Assembly: GCA_028818775.1 (NCBI GenBank)
Contig: JAPPNE010000101.1
Coordinates: 1 to 64,000 of the forward strand
Direction of reading: 5' to 3'
DNA length: 64,000 nucleotides
From: Deltaproteobacteria bacterium
GTDB taxonomy: Bacteria; Desulfobacterota; Binatia; UBA9968; JAJDTQ01
The translations under genes were made by a program, and so were the position numbers. The notes under the pieces were generated by a model. It was not told where the DNA came from and did no database searches. It worked only from the letters and a program-made list of their open reading frames with translations. This document shows positions 51,626 through 61,186 of the stretch, piece after piece. Position 1 is the stretch's first letter, and every line of letters starts with the position of its first letter.

Positions 51626-52630
51626 ATGTTCCGCCGATTCCTGAGAGTGCTTGCGGCAGCGGCCGTTGCGGCGCTGACCCTCGTTTCCGCGGTTTCCGCG
51701 GACGATTCCAGGACGATTCGCGTGGCCTTCGCCGGCTTCGGCGCCAGCACGGTGGTCACCTGGATCGCCAGGGACAACGGCCTGTTCGGCAAGTACGGCC
51801 TCGACATCGATCCCGTGTACATCGACGGCGCCGCCGCGGGCGGCGTGCAGAGCCTTTTGGGGGTGGACATCTTCGTGGCCTCCGAGGACGTGATGCCCAC
51901 GCTGGAGGCCATCAGCGGCGGTGCCGACCTGGTGTTCGTCGGCGGCCACGCGAGTCCCGAGAACTACCGTTTCGGCGTGGCGTCGTACGTCGACGACCTG
52001 GCTCAGCTCAAGGGCAAGAAGGTCGGTGTCTCGAACCTGGGGCGCAAGTCCGATCTGATCGCGCGCATTCTCCTGAGACGCGCGGGACTGAATCCGGTGG
52101 ACGACGTGGAGATGGTGCCCATCGGCTTCTCTCCCCAGAGGGCCGCCGCCCTTTACCGCAACGTCGTCCAGGGCGCGCCGCTGGTGCCCAACGTGGCGGC
52201 GCAGGTCCGACAATGGGGCGTCAAGGTGCTCGACCTCGGCCAGGTGCACCTGACCACCGACCTGCTGGTGACCAGCCGTTCCTTCAGCGAGGGCCGTCCG
52301 CACGAGCTGCGGCGTTTTCTCATGGCCTATCTCAACGGCATCCAGCACTTCCTGGCTGAACGCGCCGACACCATGCGCCTCATCGACAAGTACGTGACCA
52401 TGACCCGGGGCGCGACCCTCCCGGCCACGTACAACGCGCTGGCGCAGCGCCTGGAACCGCTGCCCGTCCCGCGCATGGAGGGGGTGCAGGCCCTGATCGA
52501 CGCGGTGGCGGTGACGGACGCGCGCGCGCGCCGGCTCGACCCGCAACGCTTCCTGGAGCTGGACGCGCTGAAGCGGCTCGACAAGGGCGGCTTCGTCAAG
52601 GGACTCTACGCGGAGAAGATCAAGCTCTAG
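51626..52630 (+). CDS. NMT1/THI5-like periplasmic substrate-binding protein
   Basis: About 334 residues; ATG 51626 is preferred to ATG 51602 because GGGGAGGGG stands before it. A signal peptide (FRRFLRVLAAAAVAALTLVSAVSA) is followed by a type 2 binding fold (VAFAGFGASTVVTWIARDNGLFGKYGLD, LKGKKVGVSNLGRKSDLIARILLRRAGL). Members bind taurine, nitrate, pyrimidine or aromatic ligands. No permease or ATPase gene lies beside it, so it may be used with a distant transporter. Confidence 0.85.
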   Translation: MFRRFLRVLAAAAVAALTLVSAVSADDSRTIRVAFAGFGASTVVTWIARDNGLFGKYGLDIDPVYIDGAAAGGVQSLLGVDIFVASEDVMPTLEAISGGADLVFVGGHASPENYRFGVASYVDDLAQLKGKKVGVSNLGRKSDLIARILLRRAGLNPVDDVEMVPIGFSPQRAAALYRNVVQGAPLVPNVAAQVRQWGVKVLDLGQVHLTTDLLVTSRSFSEGRPHELRRFLMAYLNGIQHFLAERADTMRLIDKYVTMTRGATLPATYNALAQRLEPLPVPRMEGVQALIDAVAVTDARARRLDPQRFLELDALKRLDKGGFVKGLYAEKIKL

Positions 52631-52733
52631 GCGACTGCCCGGCAAAATTGCAATCACCGGCCGTATCCCCTAGAATGAAGGCACTCTGGGCTTTGGGCCG
52701 CTTCCAAGCCCGGCCGGATTCGCCTTCAAGCGC

Positions 52734-53477
52734 ATGTATACGCTCAAGCTGGCCCTGATCCTCTGTTTAAGCCTTCTGGAGAGCATTCCCATCATTGTCC
52801 TCGGACTCGCCGACCCCTACGGCAGGCGCGTCTATCCGTTCTTCCGTTTCTGGTCCTGGTGCATTCTCAAGACCGGCGGCGTGGCCGTCCGGGTGCGCCG
52901 GACCGGGGACCTGGACCCGGCCCGGGCGTACGTCTTCATGGCCAACCACCAGAGCAACATCGACATCCCGGTGCTGGTGCAGGCGCTGGCGCCGATCCAG
53001 TTGCGCTGGATGGCGAAGCGCGAGTTGCTGCGTGTTCCGTTCTTCGGCTGGGCGCTGTGGGCGTCCAAGCACGTCCTGGTCAAGCGCAGCCGCTCGAAGG
53101 ACATGGTGGCGGCCATGGACAGCGCCCGCGACAAGCTCGGCCGGGGAATTTCCGTGGTGGTGTTCCCCGAGGGCACGCGCAGCATGGACGGCCGGCTGTT
53201 GCCCTTCAAGCGCGGCGGCTTCCGCCTGGCCGAGAAGGCCGGCGTGCCCATCGTCCCCATCGCCGTGAGCGGGTCGGGCCTCCTGATGCCGCGGGGCGAT
53301 TGGCGCCTCCGCTCCGGCGAGGTGGAGGTCCACATCGGCGAGGTCATCGCCGCCGAGGCCGAGGGCGACCGTTCACGCGGACAGATGGAACGCGTTCGCG
53401 AGGCCATCGCCGCGTGTCTGGCGCCGCGGCACGAACCCGACCCGGCCGAAGGCCGCCGGACCCGGCAGGCGCAATAG
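52734..53477 (+). CDS. plsC: 1-acyl-sn-glycerol-3-phosphate acyltransferase
   Basis: 247-residue membrane-bound acyltransferase making phosphatidic acid. One N-terminal TM helix (LKLALILCLSLLESIPIIVLGL), the NHxxxxD catalytic motif in MANHQSNIDIPV, then FPEGTRS for substrate binding and VPIVPIAVSG. A charged C-terminal tail follows. Its stop codon abuts the ATG of the ribonuclease J gene, so they form a transcription unit. Confidence 0.92.
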   Translation: MYTLKLALILCLSLLESIPIIVLGLADPYGRRVYPFFRFWSWCILKTGGVAVRVRRTGDLDPARAYVFMANHQSNIDIPVLVQALAPIQLRWMAKRELLRVPFFGWALWASKHVLVKRSRSKDMVAAMDSARDKLGRGISVVVFPEGTRSMDGRLLPFKRGGFRLAEKAGVPIVPIAVSGSGLLMPRGDWRLRSGEVEVHIGEVIAAEAEGDRSRGQMERVREAIAACLAPRHEPDPAEGRRTRQAQ

Positions 53478-55133
53478 ATGGACCCCTTGAGAGTCATACC
53501 CCTGGGAGGCCTGGGCGAGTTCGGCAGCAACATGCTGGCGCTCGAATGGGGCGACGACGTCATCGTGGTGGACTGCGGCGTCATGTTCCCGAGTCCCGAG
53601 CAACTGGGCATCGACCTCGTCATTCCCGACATCAGCTACCTCGTGGAACAGGGAAAGGTCCCCCGGGCGATCATCCTCACCCACGCCCACGAGGACCACA
53701 TCGGCGCGTTGCCCTATGTCCTCCAGCACTGCCCGGTGCCGGTTTTCGGCACGCGCCTGACCCTGGGCTTCGTGCGCCACAAGCTGCGCGAGCACCGGCT
53801 CGAGGAGGCCACCGAGCTGGTGGAGATGGTTCCGGGCGAACGCTTCTCCGTGGGGCCCTTTGCGATCGAGGGGATTCCGGTCACCCACAGCCTGGTGGAC
53901 TGCGTCGCCCTGGCCATCGAGACGCCGGTGGGCATCGTCGTCCACAGCGGCGATTTCAAGATCGACAACACTCCGGTGGCAGGGGAGAACTTCGACTTCC
54001 ACCGCTTCGCGGCCTATGGCGACCGCGGCGTCCTGCTGCTGCTTTCGGACTCCACCAACGTGGAGAACCGGGGCACGACGCCCTCGGAGCGCAGCGTCGG
54101 GCAGGGGCTTCGGGGCATCTTCGCCTCCAGTCCGGGCCGTGTCTTCATCTCCACCTTCGCCTCCCACATCCCGCGCATCCAGCAGGTGGCGGAGGTGGCG
54201 GCGGATTTCGGGCGCAAGCTGGTGCTCAGCGGAAGGAGCATCATCAACAACACCGGCATCGCTTCGGACCTGGGCTACCTGCGCCTTCCTCATGACGTGA
54301 TGACGGACGGCCAGAGCTGGCAGGACGTGGCCGGCGACCGGCTCTGTTTCCTCACCACCGGCAGCCAGGGGGAGCCCCTTTCCGTGCTCCACCGGGTCGC
54401 CTTCGACGAGCACCGCACCATCCGCCTGCGGCCGGGCGACACGGTGGTGTTGTCGGCGCGGTTCATCCCGGGAAACGAGAAGATCATCAGCAACCTCATC
54501 AACCACCTCTACAAGCGCGGCGCCCAAGTCCACTACGAGCGCACGTCGGAAATCCACGTTTCGGGGCACGCGAGCCAGGAAGAGCTGAAGACCATGCTCC
54601 AGCTCACCCGGCCGCGCTACTTCGTGCCGCTACACGGGGAGTACCGCCAGCTCTCCAAGCACGTGGAGTTGGCCCGCGCCGTGGGCATCCCCGCCGGCAA
54701 CTGCTTCCTGCTGGAGAACGGCGACGTGCTGGAGCTGGACGGGGAGGATGCCTGGCGCGTGGAGCCGGTGTCCACCGGCAAGGTCTTCGTGGACGGCAAG
54801 GGCGTCGGCGACGTGGAGGACATCGTCATCCGCGACCGCCGGCACCTGAGCGAGGACGGGCTCGTGCTGGTGGCCATGGCGGTGCACCCGCGCACCGGCG
54901 AGGTGACCGCGGGGCCGGACCTCCTGGCGCGCGGCTTCATGCGTTCGGAGGAAGAAGACGACGTCCTCGGCACGGCGAAGGATGCGCTGTGGGCCTATCT
55001 CGACGGCTGCGGCGCCGAGACGCGCACGGACTCGGTGGAGTTGAAGGAAGGCATCCGCCGGTCGCTGCGGCGGTTCTTCGAGAAACGGCTGCACCGCCGC
55101 CCGGTGATCGTGCCCTATATCATGGAGATGTAG
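53478..55133 (+). CDS. rnj: Ribonuclease J
   Basis: Metallo-beta-lactamase/beta-CASP ribonuclease (5' to 3' exo- and endonuclease) of mRNA decay and rRNA maturation. The 551 residues open LRVIPLGGLGEFGSNML, carry the zinc motif HAHEDH at 69-74 and show the beta-CASP region with SGRSIINNTG and HVSGHASQEELKTML near the C-terminus. RNase J is typical of Firmicutes, deltaproteobacterium-like and some other phyla. Directly after plsC with no spacing. Confidence 0.96.
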   Translation: MDPLRVIPLGGLGEFGSNMLALEWGDDVIVVDCGVMFPSPEQLGIDLVIPDISYLVEQGKVPRAIILTHAHEDHIGALPYVLQHCPVPVFGTRLTLGFVRHKLREHRLEEATELVEMVPGERFSVGPFAIEGIPVTHSLVDCVALAIETPVGIVVHSGDFKIDNTPVAGENFDFHRFAAYGDRGVLLLLSDSTNVENRGTTPSERSVGQGLRGIFASSPGRVFISTFASHIPRIQQVAEVAADFGRKLVLSGRSIINNTGIASDLGYLRLPHDVMTDGQSWQDVAGDRLCFLTTGSQGEPLSVLHRVAFDEHRTIRLRPGDTVVLSARFIPGNEKIISNLINHLYKRGAQVHYERTSEIHVSGHASQEELKTMLQLTRPRYFVPLHGEYRQLSKHVELARAVGIPAGNCFLLENGDVLELDGEDAWRVEPVSTGKVFVDGKGVGDVEDIVIRDRRHLSEDGLVLVAMAVHPRTGEVTAGPDLLARGFMRSEEEDDVLGTAKDALWAYLDGCGAETRTDSVELKEGIRRSLRRFFEKRLHRRPVIVPYIMEM

Positions 55134-55153
55134 GCGAATGGAGATGTAGGCGA
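55122..55153. repeat. 16-base tandem duplication across the rnj stop codon
   Basis: ATGGAGATGTAGGCGA occurs twice in perfect tandem (55122-55137 and 55138-55153). It duplicates the last codons and the stop of the ribonuclease J gene, leaving a second MEM-stop mini-frame 8 bases before the ftsK ATG. It looks like a recent slippage event. Confidence 0.9.
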
Positions 55154-55160
55154 GTCGCTC

Positions 55161-57419
55161 ATGGAGAACGGCACTCGAATCAATCGTGAACTGTGGGGCG
55201 TGGTGGCGCTGGTGGGCGCCTGCTTCGCGGTCCTGAGCCTGGCTTCCTACAGCCCCCTGGACCGTTCCTTCAACGTCCCGTCGGGCTCGCAGGATACCCT
55301 CAACCTCGGCGGCATGGTGGGCGCCTACACGGCCGATGCGCTGCTGCAGGGGCTGGGTCTCACCGCCTACCTGGTGCCGCTGCTGCTGGTTTGGCTGGCC
55401 CTGCGCCTGTTCCGCCGCGAGCCGCGCAGGCTGCGGCTCCTCCAGCTCTTCGGCAGCGGCGTGCTCCTGTGGGGCCTTGCGATCCTGATCAGCCTCGTGC
55501 ACGAGGCGGAGCTGGCGCGGGACGGCGGCGGCGCCCTGGGGGGCTTCTCGCGGGCGTTGCTCACGGAGATGTTCGGCTATGCCGGGACCTGCGTGATCAC
55601 GGCGTTCCTGCTCTTGCTGGCGGGCATGCTGCTGTCCCAGACGTCCATGCTCAACTGGTGGGGTGGTCTTGCCGGAGCTCCCGGCCGGCTCCGCTCTTCG
55701 ATGGACGCGGCCGCGGCGTCCGCGCGCCGGCTGACGCCGGGACGGGAAGCCCGCGCCAACGTCAAGAAGGAGCACAAGGATTTCGAGCCCCCGCCGATCA
55801 TCCTCGACGAGGTCATCAGGCAGGAGGCGCCGGAGGAGCCCAGGGCGCGGAGCAAGAAGGCCAAGGTGAAGGCCAGGGCCAAGGCGAAGCGCATGCCGGA
55901 GCCGGATCAGTTCGTCTTCCCGGAACTCGGTAACGGCTACACCCTGCCGCCCATGGCGTTCCTCGATTCGCCCCCCCGGGAAAAGACCGGCGTCGACAAG
56001 GCCTCGCTGGAAGCCAATTGTCTGGTGCTGCAGCGGAAGCTTCAGGACTTCGGCATCGAGGGCGAGGTGCTGGCGGCGCGGCCCGGACCGGTCATCACGG
56101 TGTACGAGTTCCGCCCCGCTCCCGGCGTCATGGTGCGCCGCATCGTGGGCGTGGCCGACGACCTCGCCATGGCCCTGAGCGCGGTGAGCATCCGCATCCT
56201 GGCGCCGATCCCGGGCGAGTCCGTGGTCGGCATCGAGGTGCCCAACACCCGGCGGGAGAAGGTCTTTCTGCGGGAGATCCTGGAAGACCCGGTCTACGCC
56301 GACTCGGGCGCGAGCCTGCCGCTGGCCCTGGGCAAGGACGTCGCCGGCGCGCCTTTCGCCACCGACCTCTCGCGCATGCCGCACCTGCTGGTGGCGGGCG
56401 CCACCGGCACGGGCAAGTCCGTGTCGCTCAACTCGATGATCCTGAGCATCCTCTACCGCGCCACGCCGGACGACGTGCGCTTCATCATGATCGATCCCAA
56501 GATGCTCGAGCTGACGCCGTACGAGGGTCTGCCGCACCTCCTGACGCCGGTGGTGACCGATCCCAAGGAGGCGCGCGCCGCCCTGTTCTGGGCGGTGCAG
56601 GAGATGGACCGGCGCTATCGCCTGATGCGCGACAAGGGCGCGCGCAACATCGACAACTACAACCGCATCCTGGAGAAGGAGCCGCCGCCCGCCCCGCCGT
56701 CCGCGGACCCCTCCGAGGCGGAGCTGGGCGGACGCCTGGACGGGAGCGAGGAACTGGAGCACGCGCGCCTGCCGCGGGTGGTGATCCTCATCGATGAGTT
56801 GGCGGACCTGATGATGTCCGTGGGACGGGACATCGAGGAGCACATCACGCGCCTGGCCCAGAAGGCCCGGGCCGCGGGGATCCACATGGTGCTGGCCACC
56901 CAGCGGCCGTCGGTGGACGTGATCACCGGGCTCATCAAGGCCAACTTTCCCGCCAGGGTGTCCTTTCAGGTGACCTCGCGCATCGACTCGCGCACGATCC
57001 TGGACGGCCAAGGAGCGGAGCAGCTCCTGGGTGACGGCGACCTGCTCTTCCTGCCGCCCGGCACGGCGCGGCTGATCCGGCTCCACGGCCCCTACGTGTC
57101 CAACCGGGAAATCGGCAAGGTCACCGATTTCATCAAGCAGCAGGGGAGGCCGGAGTACCGGCCGGACATCCTCGAGGCGGCCGCGGAAGGAGGCGGGGAT
57201 TTCGACGGCCTGGACGATGATTACGACGAGATGTACGACCAAGCCGTCATGGTGGTTACCGAGACCCGGCAGGCGTCCATCTCCATGGTCCAGCGGCGCC
57301 TCAGGGTGGGCTACAACCGCGCCGCGCGCATGATCGAGAAGATGGAGCGGGAGGGGGTCGTGGGGCCAGCGGAGGGGGCCAAGCCGCGCGAGGTTCTGGC
57401 GCCGAAGATCGAGGAATGA
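55161..57419 (+). CDS. ftsK: DNA translocase FtsK
   Basis: 752-residue FtsK/SpoIIIE. About four N-terminal TM helices (residues 12-170, with LWGVVALVGACFAVLSLASY first), a Lys/Glu-rich linker with a run of basic residues at about 230-250, then the RecA-like motor with Walker A at 413-420 (GATGTGKS) and Walker B in VVILIDELADLM. The C-terminal gamma winged-helix (QASISMVQRRLRVGYNRAARMIEKME) reads KOPS sites. It is shorter than E. coli FtsK, because the linker is short. Works at the septum to move chromosome termini. Confidence 0.97.
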   Translation: MENGTRINRELWGVVALVGACFAVLSLASYSPLDRSFNVPSGSQDTLNLGGMVGAYTADALLQGLGLTAYLVPLLLVWLALRLFRREPRRLRLLQLFGSGVLLWGLAILISLVHEAELARDGGGALGGFSRALLTEMFGYAGTCVITAFLLLLAGMLLSQTSMLNWWGGLAGAPGRLRSSMDAAAASARRLTPGREARANVKKEHKDFEPPPIILDEVIRQEAPEEPRARSKKAKVKARAKAKRMPEPDQFVFPELGNGYTLPPMAFLDSPPREKTGVDKASLEANCLVLQRKLQDFGIEGEVLAARPGPVITVYEFRPAPGVMVRRIVGVADDLAMALSAVSIRILAPIPGESVVGIEVPNTRREKVFLREILEDPVYADSGASLPLALGKDVAGAPFATDLSRMPHLLVAGATGTGKSVSLNSMILSILYRATPDDVRFIMIDPKMLELTPYEGLPHLLTPVVTDPKEARAALFWAVQEMDRRYRLMRDKGARNIDNYNRILEKEPPPAPPSADPSEAELGGRLDGSEELEHARLPRVVILIDELADLMMSVGRDIEEHITRLAQKARAAGIHMVLATQRPSVDVITGLIKANFPARVSFQVTSRIDSRTILDGQGAEQLLGDGDLLFLPPGTARLIRLHGPYVSNREIGKVTDFIKQQGRPEYRPDILEAAAEGGGDFDGLDDDYDEMYDQAVMVVTETRQASISMVQRRLRVGYNRAARMIEKMEREGVVGPAEGAKPREVLAPKIEE

Positions 57420-57443
57420 CGAGACAGACCATGGAAGCCCGAC

Positions 57444-58151
57444 ATGCGTAGACACCGCGACCTTGACGGCGGCCGCCTGTTGCGGTTCCGGAGCACCTGC
57501 CGGCCGGCTTTGGCGGTAGTGCTCGGATGCGTGGCGGTCCTGACGGCGTTGGCACCGCAAGCCGGCGCACGCAACGCGGCGGAGGTGGTGCGGGAAGTGC
57601 AGCGGCGCTACGACTCCACGCGGGACTACAGCGCCGAGTTCCACCAGACCACCGAGTACCGCACGCTCAACCGGAGCATCTCGGGCAGGGGCAGCTTCTA
57701 CTTCAGCCGGCCCGGGAAAATGCTCTGGCGCTACGAAGAGCCGGCGGGGCAGTTCGTGCTTTCCGACGGACGCTATCTCTACTTCTACCAACCCGCCGAA
57801 CGCCAGGTCATCAAGACCGCCGTGCGCGGGGCATTTCGATCGGACCTGCCGTTGTCGTTCCTGCTGGGTATCGGCAAGCTGGAACGGGATTTTCGCGCGG
57901 AGTTGCTGGAAGGCAGCGCCGACGGCCACCGGCTCAGGCTGATCCCCAGACGGGCCAACACCGGGCTCCGCGAGATCATCCTCACGGCCGACGCCGAGCG
58001 CTACGACATCCGCCAGGTGCGCATCGAGGACGGGGGCGGCAACCTGTGGACCTTCGGCTTCGAGAACATCCGGCGCGGGGTCGTCCTGGACCCCTCGGTG
58101 TTCCGGCTGAAAGTGCCGCAAGGTGTTGATATCGTTGAATTCGGCTCCTGA
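57444..58151 (+). CDS. lolA: Outer-membrane lipoprotein carrier protein LolA
   Basis: Periplasmic chaperone that takes lipoproteins to the outer membrane. 235 residues: an Arg-rich start and hydrophobic signal segment (ALAVVLGCVAVLTALAPQAGA), then VVREVQRRYDSTRDYSAEFHQTTEY and the beta-fold with GRGSFYFSRPGKMLWRYEEPAGQFVLSDG. Its place after ftsK is widely conserved. It implies an outer membrane. Confidence 0.94.
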   Translation: MRRHRDLDGGRLLRFRSTCRPALAVVLGCVAVLTALAPQAGARNAAEVVREVQRRYDSTRDYSAEFHQTTEYRTLNRSISGRGSFYFSRPGKMLWRYEEPAGQFVLSDGRYLYFYQPAERQVIKTAVRGAFRSDLPLSFLLGIGKLERDFRAELLEGSADGHRLRLIPRRANTGLREIILTADAERYDIRQVRIEDGGGNLWTFGFENIRRGVVLDPSVFRLKVPQGVDIVEFGS

Positions 58152-58228
58152 CCCGTCAGAGGCGCCTTATTCGGTTGACTCCGTCTTCAAATAGTGGTCA
58201 ATTGGGTTTCTTCCCAGGAGATACCACC

Positions 58229-58654
58229 ATGAGAAAAGACGTATTGAAGAAGTTCCGGGAGACCCTGCTCGGCATGAAGAGCCAGCTCCTGGATGACCTT
58301 CCCGACCGGCTCAAGCAAGAGGTCGAAAGCACCAAGGACGAAGGGCGCGACACTTACGATCTGGCCAGCGACGAGCGGGATCGCGAGATCAACATGATCC
58401 TCAACGACCGCGAGCGCACCAAGCTGATGGCCATCGAAGACGCGTTGGCCCGGCTGGGCGAGGGCTCCTATGGCGAGTGCGAGGAATGCGGCGAGGACAT
58501 AGGGGTGGGCCGGCTCAAGGTGATGCCGTTCACGCGGCTGTGCGTGCGCTGCCAGGAAGAGCTGGAACGGGAATCCCGGATGATGAAGAACTTTGACGAG
58601 GACCGTACGTTCCGCCGTCTCACCACGAACGATACGGAGGAAGAGAGCTACTAG
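58229..58654 (+). CDS. dksA: DksA/TraR family zinc-finger transcription regulator
   Basis: 141 residues from ATG 58229, after an upstream AGGAG. N-terminal coiled coil (helix KKFRETLLGMKSQLLDDL, then LASDERDREINMILNDRERTKL) and a four-cysteine finger at C84, C87, C105, C108 (CEEC, CVRC). DksA binds the RNA polymerase secondary channel and acts with ppGpp. Shares its operon with lolA and the following cupin. Confidence 0.94.
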   Translation: MRKDVLKKFRETLLGMKSQLLDDLPDRLKQEVESTKDEGRDTYDLASDERDREINMILNDRERTKLMAIEDALARLGEGSYGECEECGEDIGVGRLKVMPFTRLCVRCQEELERESRMMKNFDEDRTFRRLTTNDTEEESY

Positions 58655-58657
58655 GCC

Positions 58658-59056
58658 ATGAAGTATTTCTTTTCCAGGGAAGACGCGGAAGTCGTGCGCA
58701 TCGAGGGGGAAGCGCCGCGCACGCTTTACCCCTGTGTCGAGCCGCGCACGACCGGGACGCGCCACTTCTCCATGGGCCTCCAGCAAGTCGATCCGCACAG
58801 CGAGATTCCACTACACTCCCACGACGACTTCGAAGAGATACTGTTCGTGTTCGGCGGTCGGGCGACGGCCACCGTGGGAAACGAGACCGCGGAGATCGTC
58901 CCGGGCTCGGTCGTGTTCATTCCGCCCCGCACCAACCACGGGTTCGTCAACGACCATGACGAACCGCTGTGGATCACGTGGACCTTCTCGCCCCAGGGCT
59001 TTGAAGGCTATATCCGCGGCGTGGCCCAGGGCACTGTGCAGCTCAAGACCGTATAG
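58658..59056 (+). CDS. Cupin domain protein
   Basis: 132-residue single cupin barrel. Motif 1 (HSHDDFEEILFVFGG) and motif 2 (IPPRTNHGFVN) supply three histidines and a glutamate for a metal. It starts 3 bases after the DksA stop codon, so co-transcribed. Cupins range from small isomerases to dioxygenases and sensors; no specific role is visible. Confidence 0.88.
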   Translation: MKYFFSREDAEVVRIEGEAPRTLYPCVEPRTTGTRHFSMGLQQVDPHSEIPLHSHDDFEEILFVFGGRATATVGNETAEIVPGSVVFIPPRTNHGFVNDHDEPLWITWTFSPQGFEGYIRGVAQGTVQLKTV

Positions 59057-59188
59057 GCGCGCGCGTCATTCCCCGTAGGGCGGCAGCAGGCCCAGCGGAG
59101 CCCCGGCCCGCCGGAAGTCGCGGTTCACTTTTGGAAGCATCCGCCACTTATCGAAAGCCCCGGCTCATTTATACGTCATTCCCGCCCC

Positions 59189-59230
59189 CTCCACCCGTCA
59201 TTCCCGCGGACGCGGGAAACCAGGGGTGGA
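59189..59230. repeat. REP-like element
   Basis: GTCATTCCCGCG followed by GACGCGGGAA forms a short stem, and outer arms TCCACCC and GGGGTGGA extend it. It shares GTCATTCCCGCG and CAGGGGTGG with the element at 50033-50156. A second, unpaired GTCATTCCCGCC copy lies just upstream (about 59175-59186). Confidence 0.75.
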
Positions 59231-59274
59231 GAGGGGCAAGGCTTGCTCGCTCCCAAGCCCCGCAAGGAGGCCCC

Positions 59275-60093
59275 ATGCTCCAGGACAGGATCGGTTTCAT
59301 CGGCGCCGGCAAGATGGGCAGCGCCATCATCAAGGGAATCCTGCGCGCCGGGCTGGTGGACCGGGACCGGCTGGCCGCGAGCGATCCCATCGAGGCGTTG
59401 GGGAAGGCTTTGGTCGACGAAACCGGCGTCCGGTTCGTGCAGGACAACGTCGAGTTGGCGCGGTCGTCGGACATCGTGGTTCTGGCGGTCAAGCCCCAGG
59501 TCATCGACGCGGTGTTGCAGGAACTCGCCGGCACGCCGCTGGACGGCAAGCTGGTGGTGTCCATCGCGGCCGGAGTGCCGTTGGCGCGCATCGAGGGGCT
59601 GCTGCCCGAAGGGACGCGCGCCGTCCGGGTCATGCCCAACACGCCCTGCCTCGTGGGCGCGGCCGCCTCGGCCTACGCCGGAGGCCGCTGGGCGAAGGAT
59701 GAAGACCTCGACCGGGTCGGACAGATCCTCTCGAGCGTCGGCCTCGCGGTCACCGTGGAGGAGCATCATCTCGATGCCGTCACCGCCTTGAGCGGCAGCG
59801 GGCCTGCCTACGTCTTCCTGTTCATCGAGGCGCTCACCGCGGGCGGGGTGCAGATGGGACTCGGCCGGGACGTCGCCCTGAAGCTGGCGCTGCAAACCGT
59901 CTACGGCTCCGCCGTCATGGCAAGGGAGTCCAAGGAGCACCTCGCCGAGTTGCGCGACGCCGTCACGTCGCCGGCCGGGACCACCGCCGCGGGCCTTTTC
60001 GCCCTGGAGCAGGGCGCGTTCCGCGCCACCGTCATGGAGGCCGTGCTGCAGGCCGCGGAACGCTCGGAAGCCCTGGGGAGAGGCGAGCACTAG
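59275..60093 (+). CDS. proC: Pyrroline-5-carboxylate reductase
   Basis: Last step of proline synthesis. 272 residues from ATG 59275, preceded by AAGGAGG; an earlier in-frame ATG would begin in the REP-like repeat region. Rossmann motif IGFIGAGKMGSAIIKG at the start, VVLAVKPQV and the C-terminal family block DAVTALSGSGPAYVFLFIEAL with RDAVTSPAGTTAAGL. Normal length. Confidence 0.96.
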   Translation: MLQDRIGFIGAGKMGSAIIKGILRAGLVDRDRLAASDPIEALGKALVDETGVRFVQDNVELARSSDIVVLAVKPQVIDAVLQELAGTPLDGKLVVSIAAGVPLARIEGLLPEGTRAVRVMPNTPCLVGAAASAYAGGRWAKDEDLDRVGQILSSVGLAVTVEEHHLDAVTALSGSGPAYVFLFIEALTAGGVQMGLGRDVALKLALQTVYGSAVMARESKEHLAELRDAVTSPAGTTAAGLFALEQGAFRATVMEAVLQAAERSEALGRGEH

Positions 60094-60110
60094 CTCGACG
60101 CAGGACACGA

Positions 60111-61106
60111 GTGTCCCGGCCCCGCCGCTTCGAGGACATGGACCGCCATCTGTTGAACGGACCGCGAGTGTACCGCCTGGCGCTTGTGCTGGCGTGGCTC
60201 TTGGCCGCGGCGGCCCTCGCGCACGCGCAGGCCGGCCCGGCGCCGGACCTGGAAAAGCAGGCGCACGAGAAGCTCGTCGAGGCGCGCGGGAATGCCCGCG
60301 CCGAACGCTACGCGGAAGCTCTGAGCCAGCTCGGCGAGGCGGCGTCGCTGGCCGAACAGGCGGGGAGCACGCTGATCCTGGCCCTGGCGCTCCACAACGC
60401 GGCGGAGGTGCGCCTGCTCAAGGGCGAGCCGCTGGACGCCTTGAGGGACTACTACCGCGTCCTGGGCGTCTATACCGAGCTGGGCCACCCATCCGGCGTC
60501 AAGCTGGCGCAAGATCGCATCGACATCCTGTTGCGGCTCTTCACGAAACCGCGGACCCCGCCCACGCCCGTGGCCGAGGTTCCGGCATCGCCCGGCTCCG
60601 CGCCGCCGACCGGGCCCGGGACCGGCGCGGCGCCGGTAGAGCCCCCGCGGACGGAAGAGACGGACCGGCTGGCGCTCATCGACCAGGCCGTGGAGCGGGT
60701 CCGGCGGCGGCAACGCGGCGGGGATACGCCTGAAATTCCACCGGTCGAGGGCGTCCGCGTGACCCGCACCGAGCCGAGCGAAGAGCCCGACGACCCGCGC
60801 AAGTGGGCCTATGTCGAGTCGCTGCGGCGGAAGATCGGCGGCAACGCGCGCTACCCCGAATACGCCAGGCGGACGCGCCAGCAGGGGGTGGTGGACGTGG
60901 TCTTTGCCGTGCGTGAGAACGGCGAGGTCGAAGGCGTCAAGCTGTCCGGTTCGTCCGGCTTCATCGTGCTGGACGTGGAGGCGTTGCGCAACGTTCGCGA
61001 ATCCGCGCCCTTCGGTCCCGTACCCGTCGGCGTCGCCGAGAGCCCCATGACCGTGCGCCTGACGTTGAACTACGAGCTGCCGGACACGTCCGCGGTCGCG
61101 CCGTGA
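60111..61106 (+). CDS. TonB C-terminal domain protein with TPR-like N-terminus
   Basis: 331 residues, GTG start at 60111. A signal or membrane segment (YRLALVLAWLLAAAALAHAQA at about 20-40), then a helical, TPR-like region (about 45-140) and a Pro-rich linker. The C-terminal TonB-like domain is at about 265-325 (YPEYARRTRQQGVVDVVFAVRENGEVEGVKL). It is thus an energy transducer-like protein, but the Gly/Pro linker and the TPR portion are atypical of TonB, and no ExbB/ExbD genes are near. Follows proC by 17 bases. Confidence 0.75.
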   Translation: MSRPRRFEDMDRHLLNGPRVYRLALVLAWLLAAAALAHAQAGPAPDLEKQAHEKLVEARGNARAERYAEALSQLGEAASLAEQAGSTLILALALHNAAEVRLLKGEPLDALRDYYRVLGVYTELGHPSGVKLAQDRIDILLRLFTKPRTPPTPVAEVPASPGSAPPTGPGTGAAPVEPPRTEETDRLALIDQAVERVRRRQRGGDTPEIPPVEGVRVTRTEPSEEPDDPRKWAYVESLRRKIGGNARYPEYARRTRQQGVVDVVFAVRENGEVEGVKLSGSSGFIVLDVEALRNVRESAPFGPVPVGVAESPMTVRLTLNYELPDTSAVAP

Positions 61107-61186
61107 TCCAACGCCGGTCTTCCCGCGCAACCGTTCATCCCGGCAGGTGAGTTTCCGAACGTCGGTCGTGTCCCGACGACACGCCG

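Noticed and set aside
54630-58121. 1163-codon open frame on the minus strand
   Set aside because: Antisense to rnj, ftsK and lolA, which have clear motifs; no domain in the minus frame.
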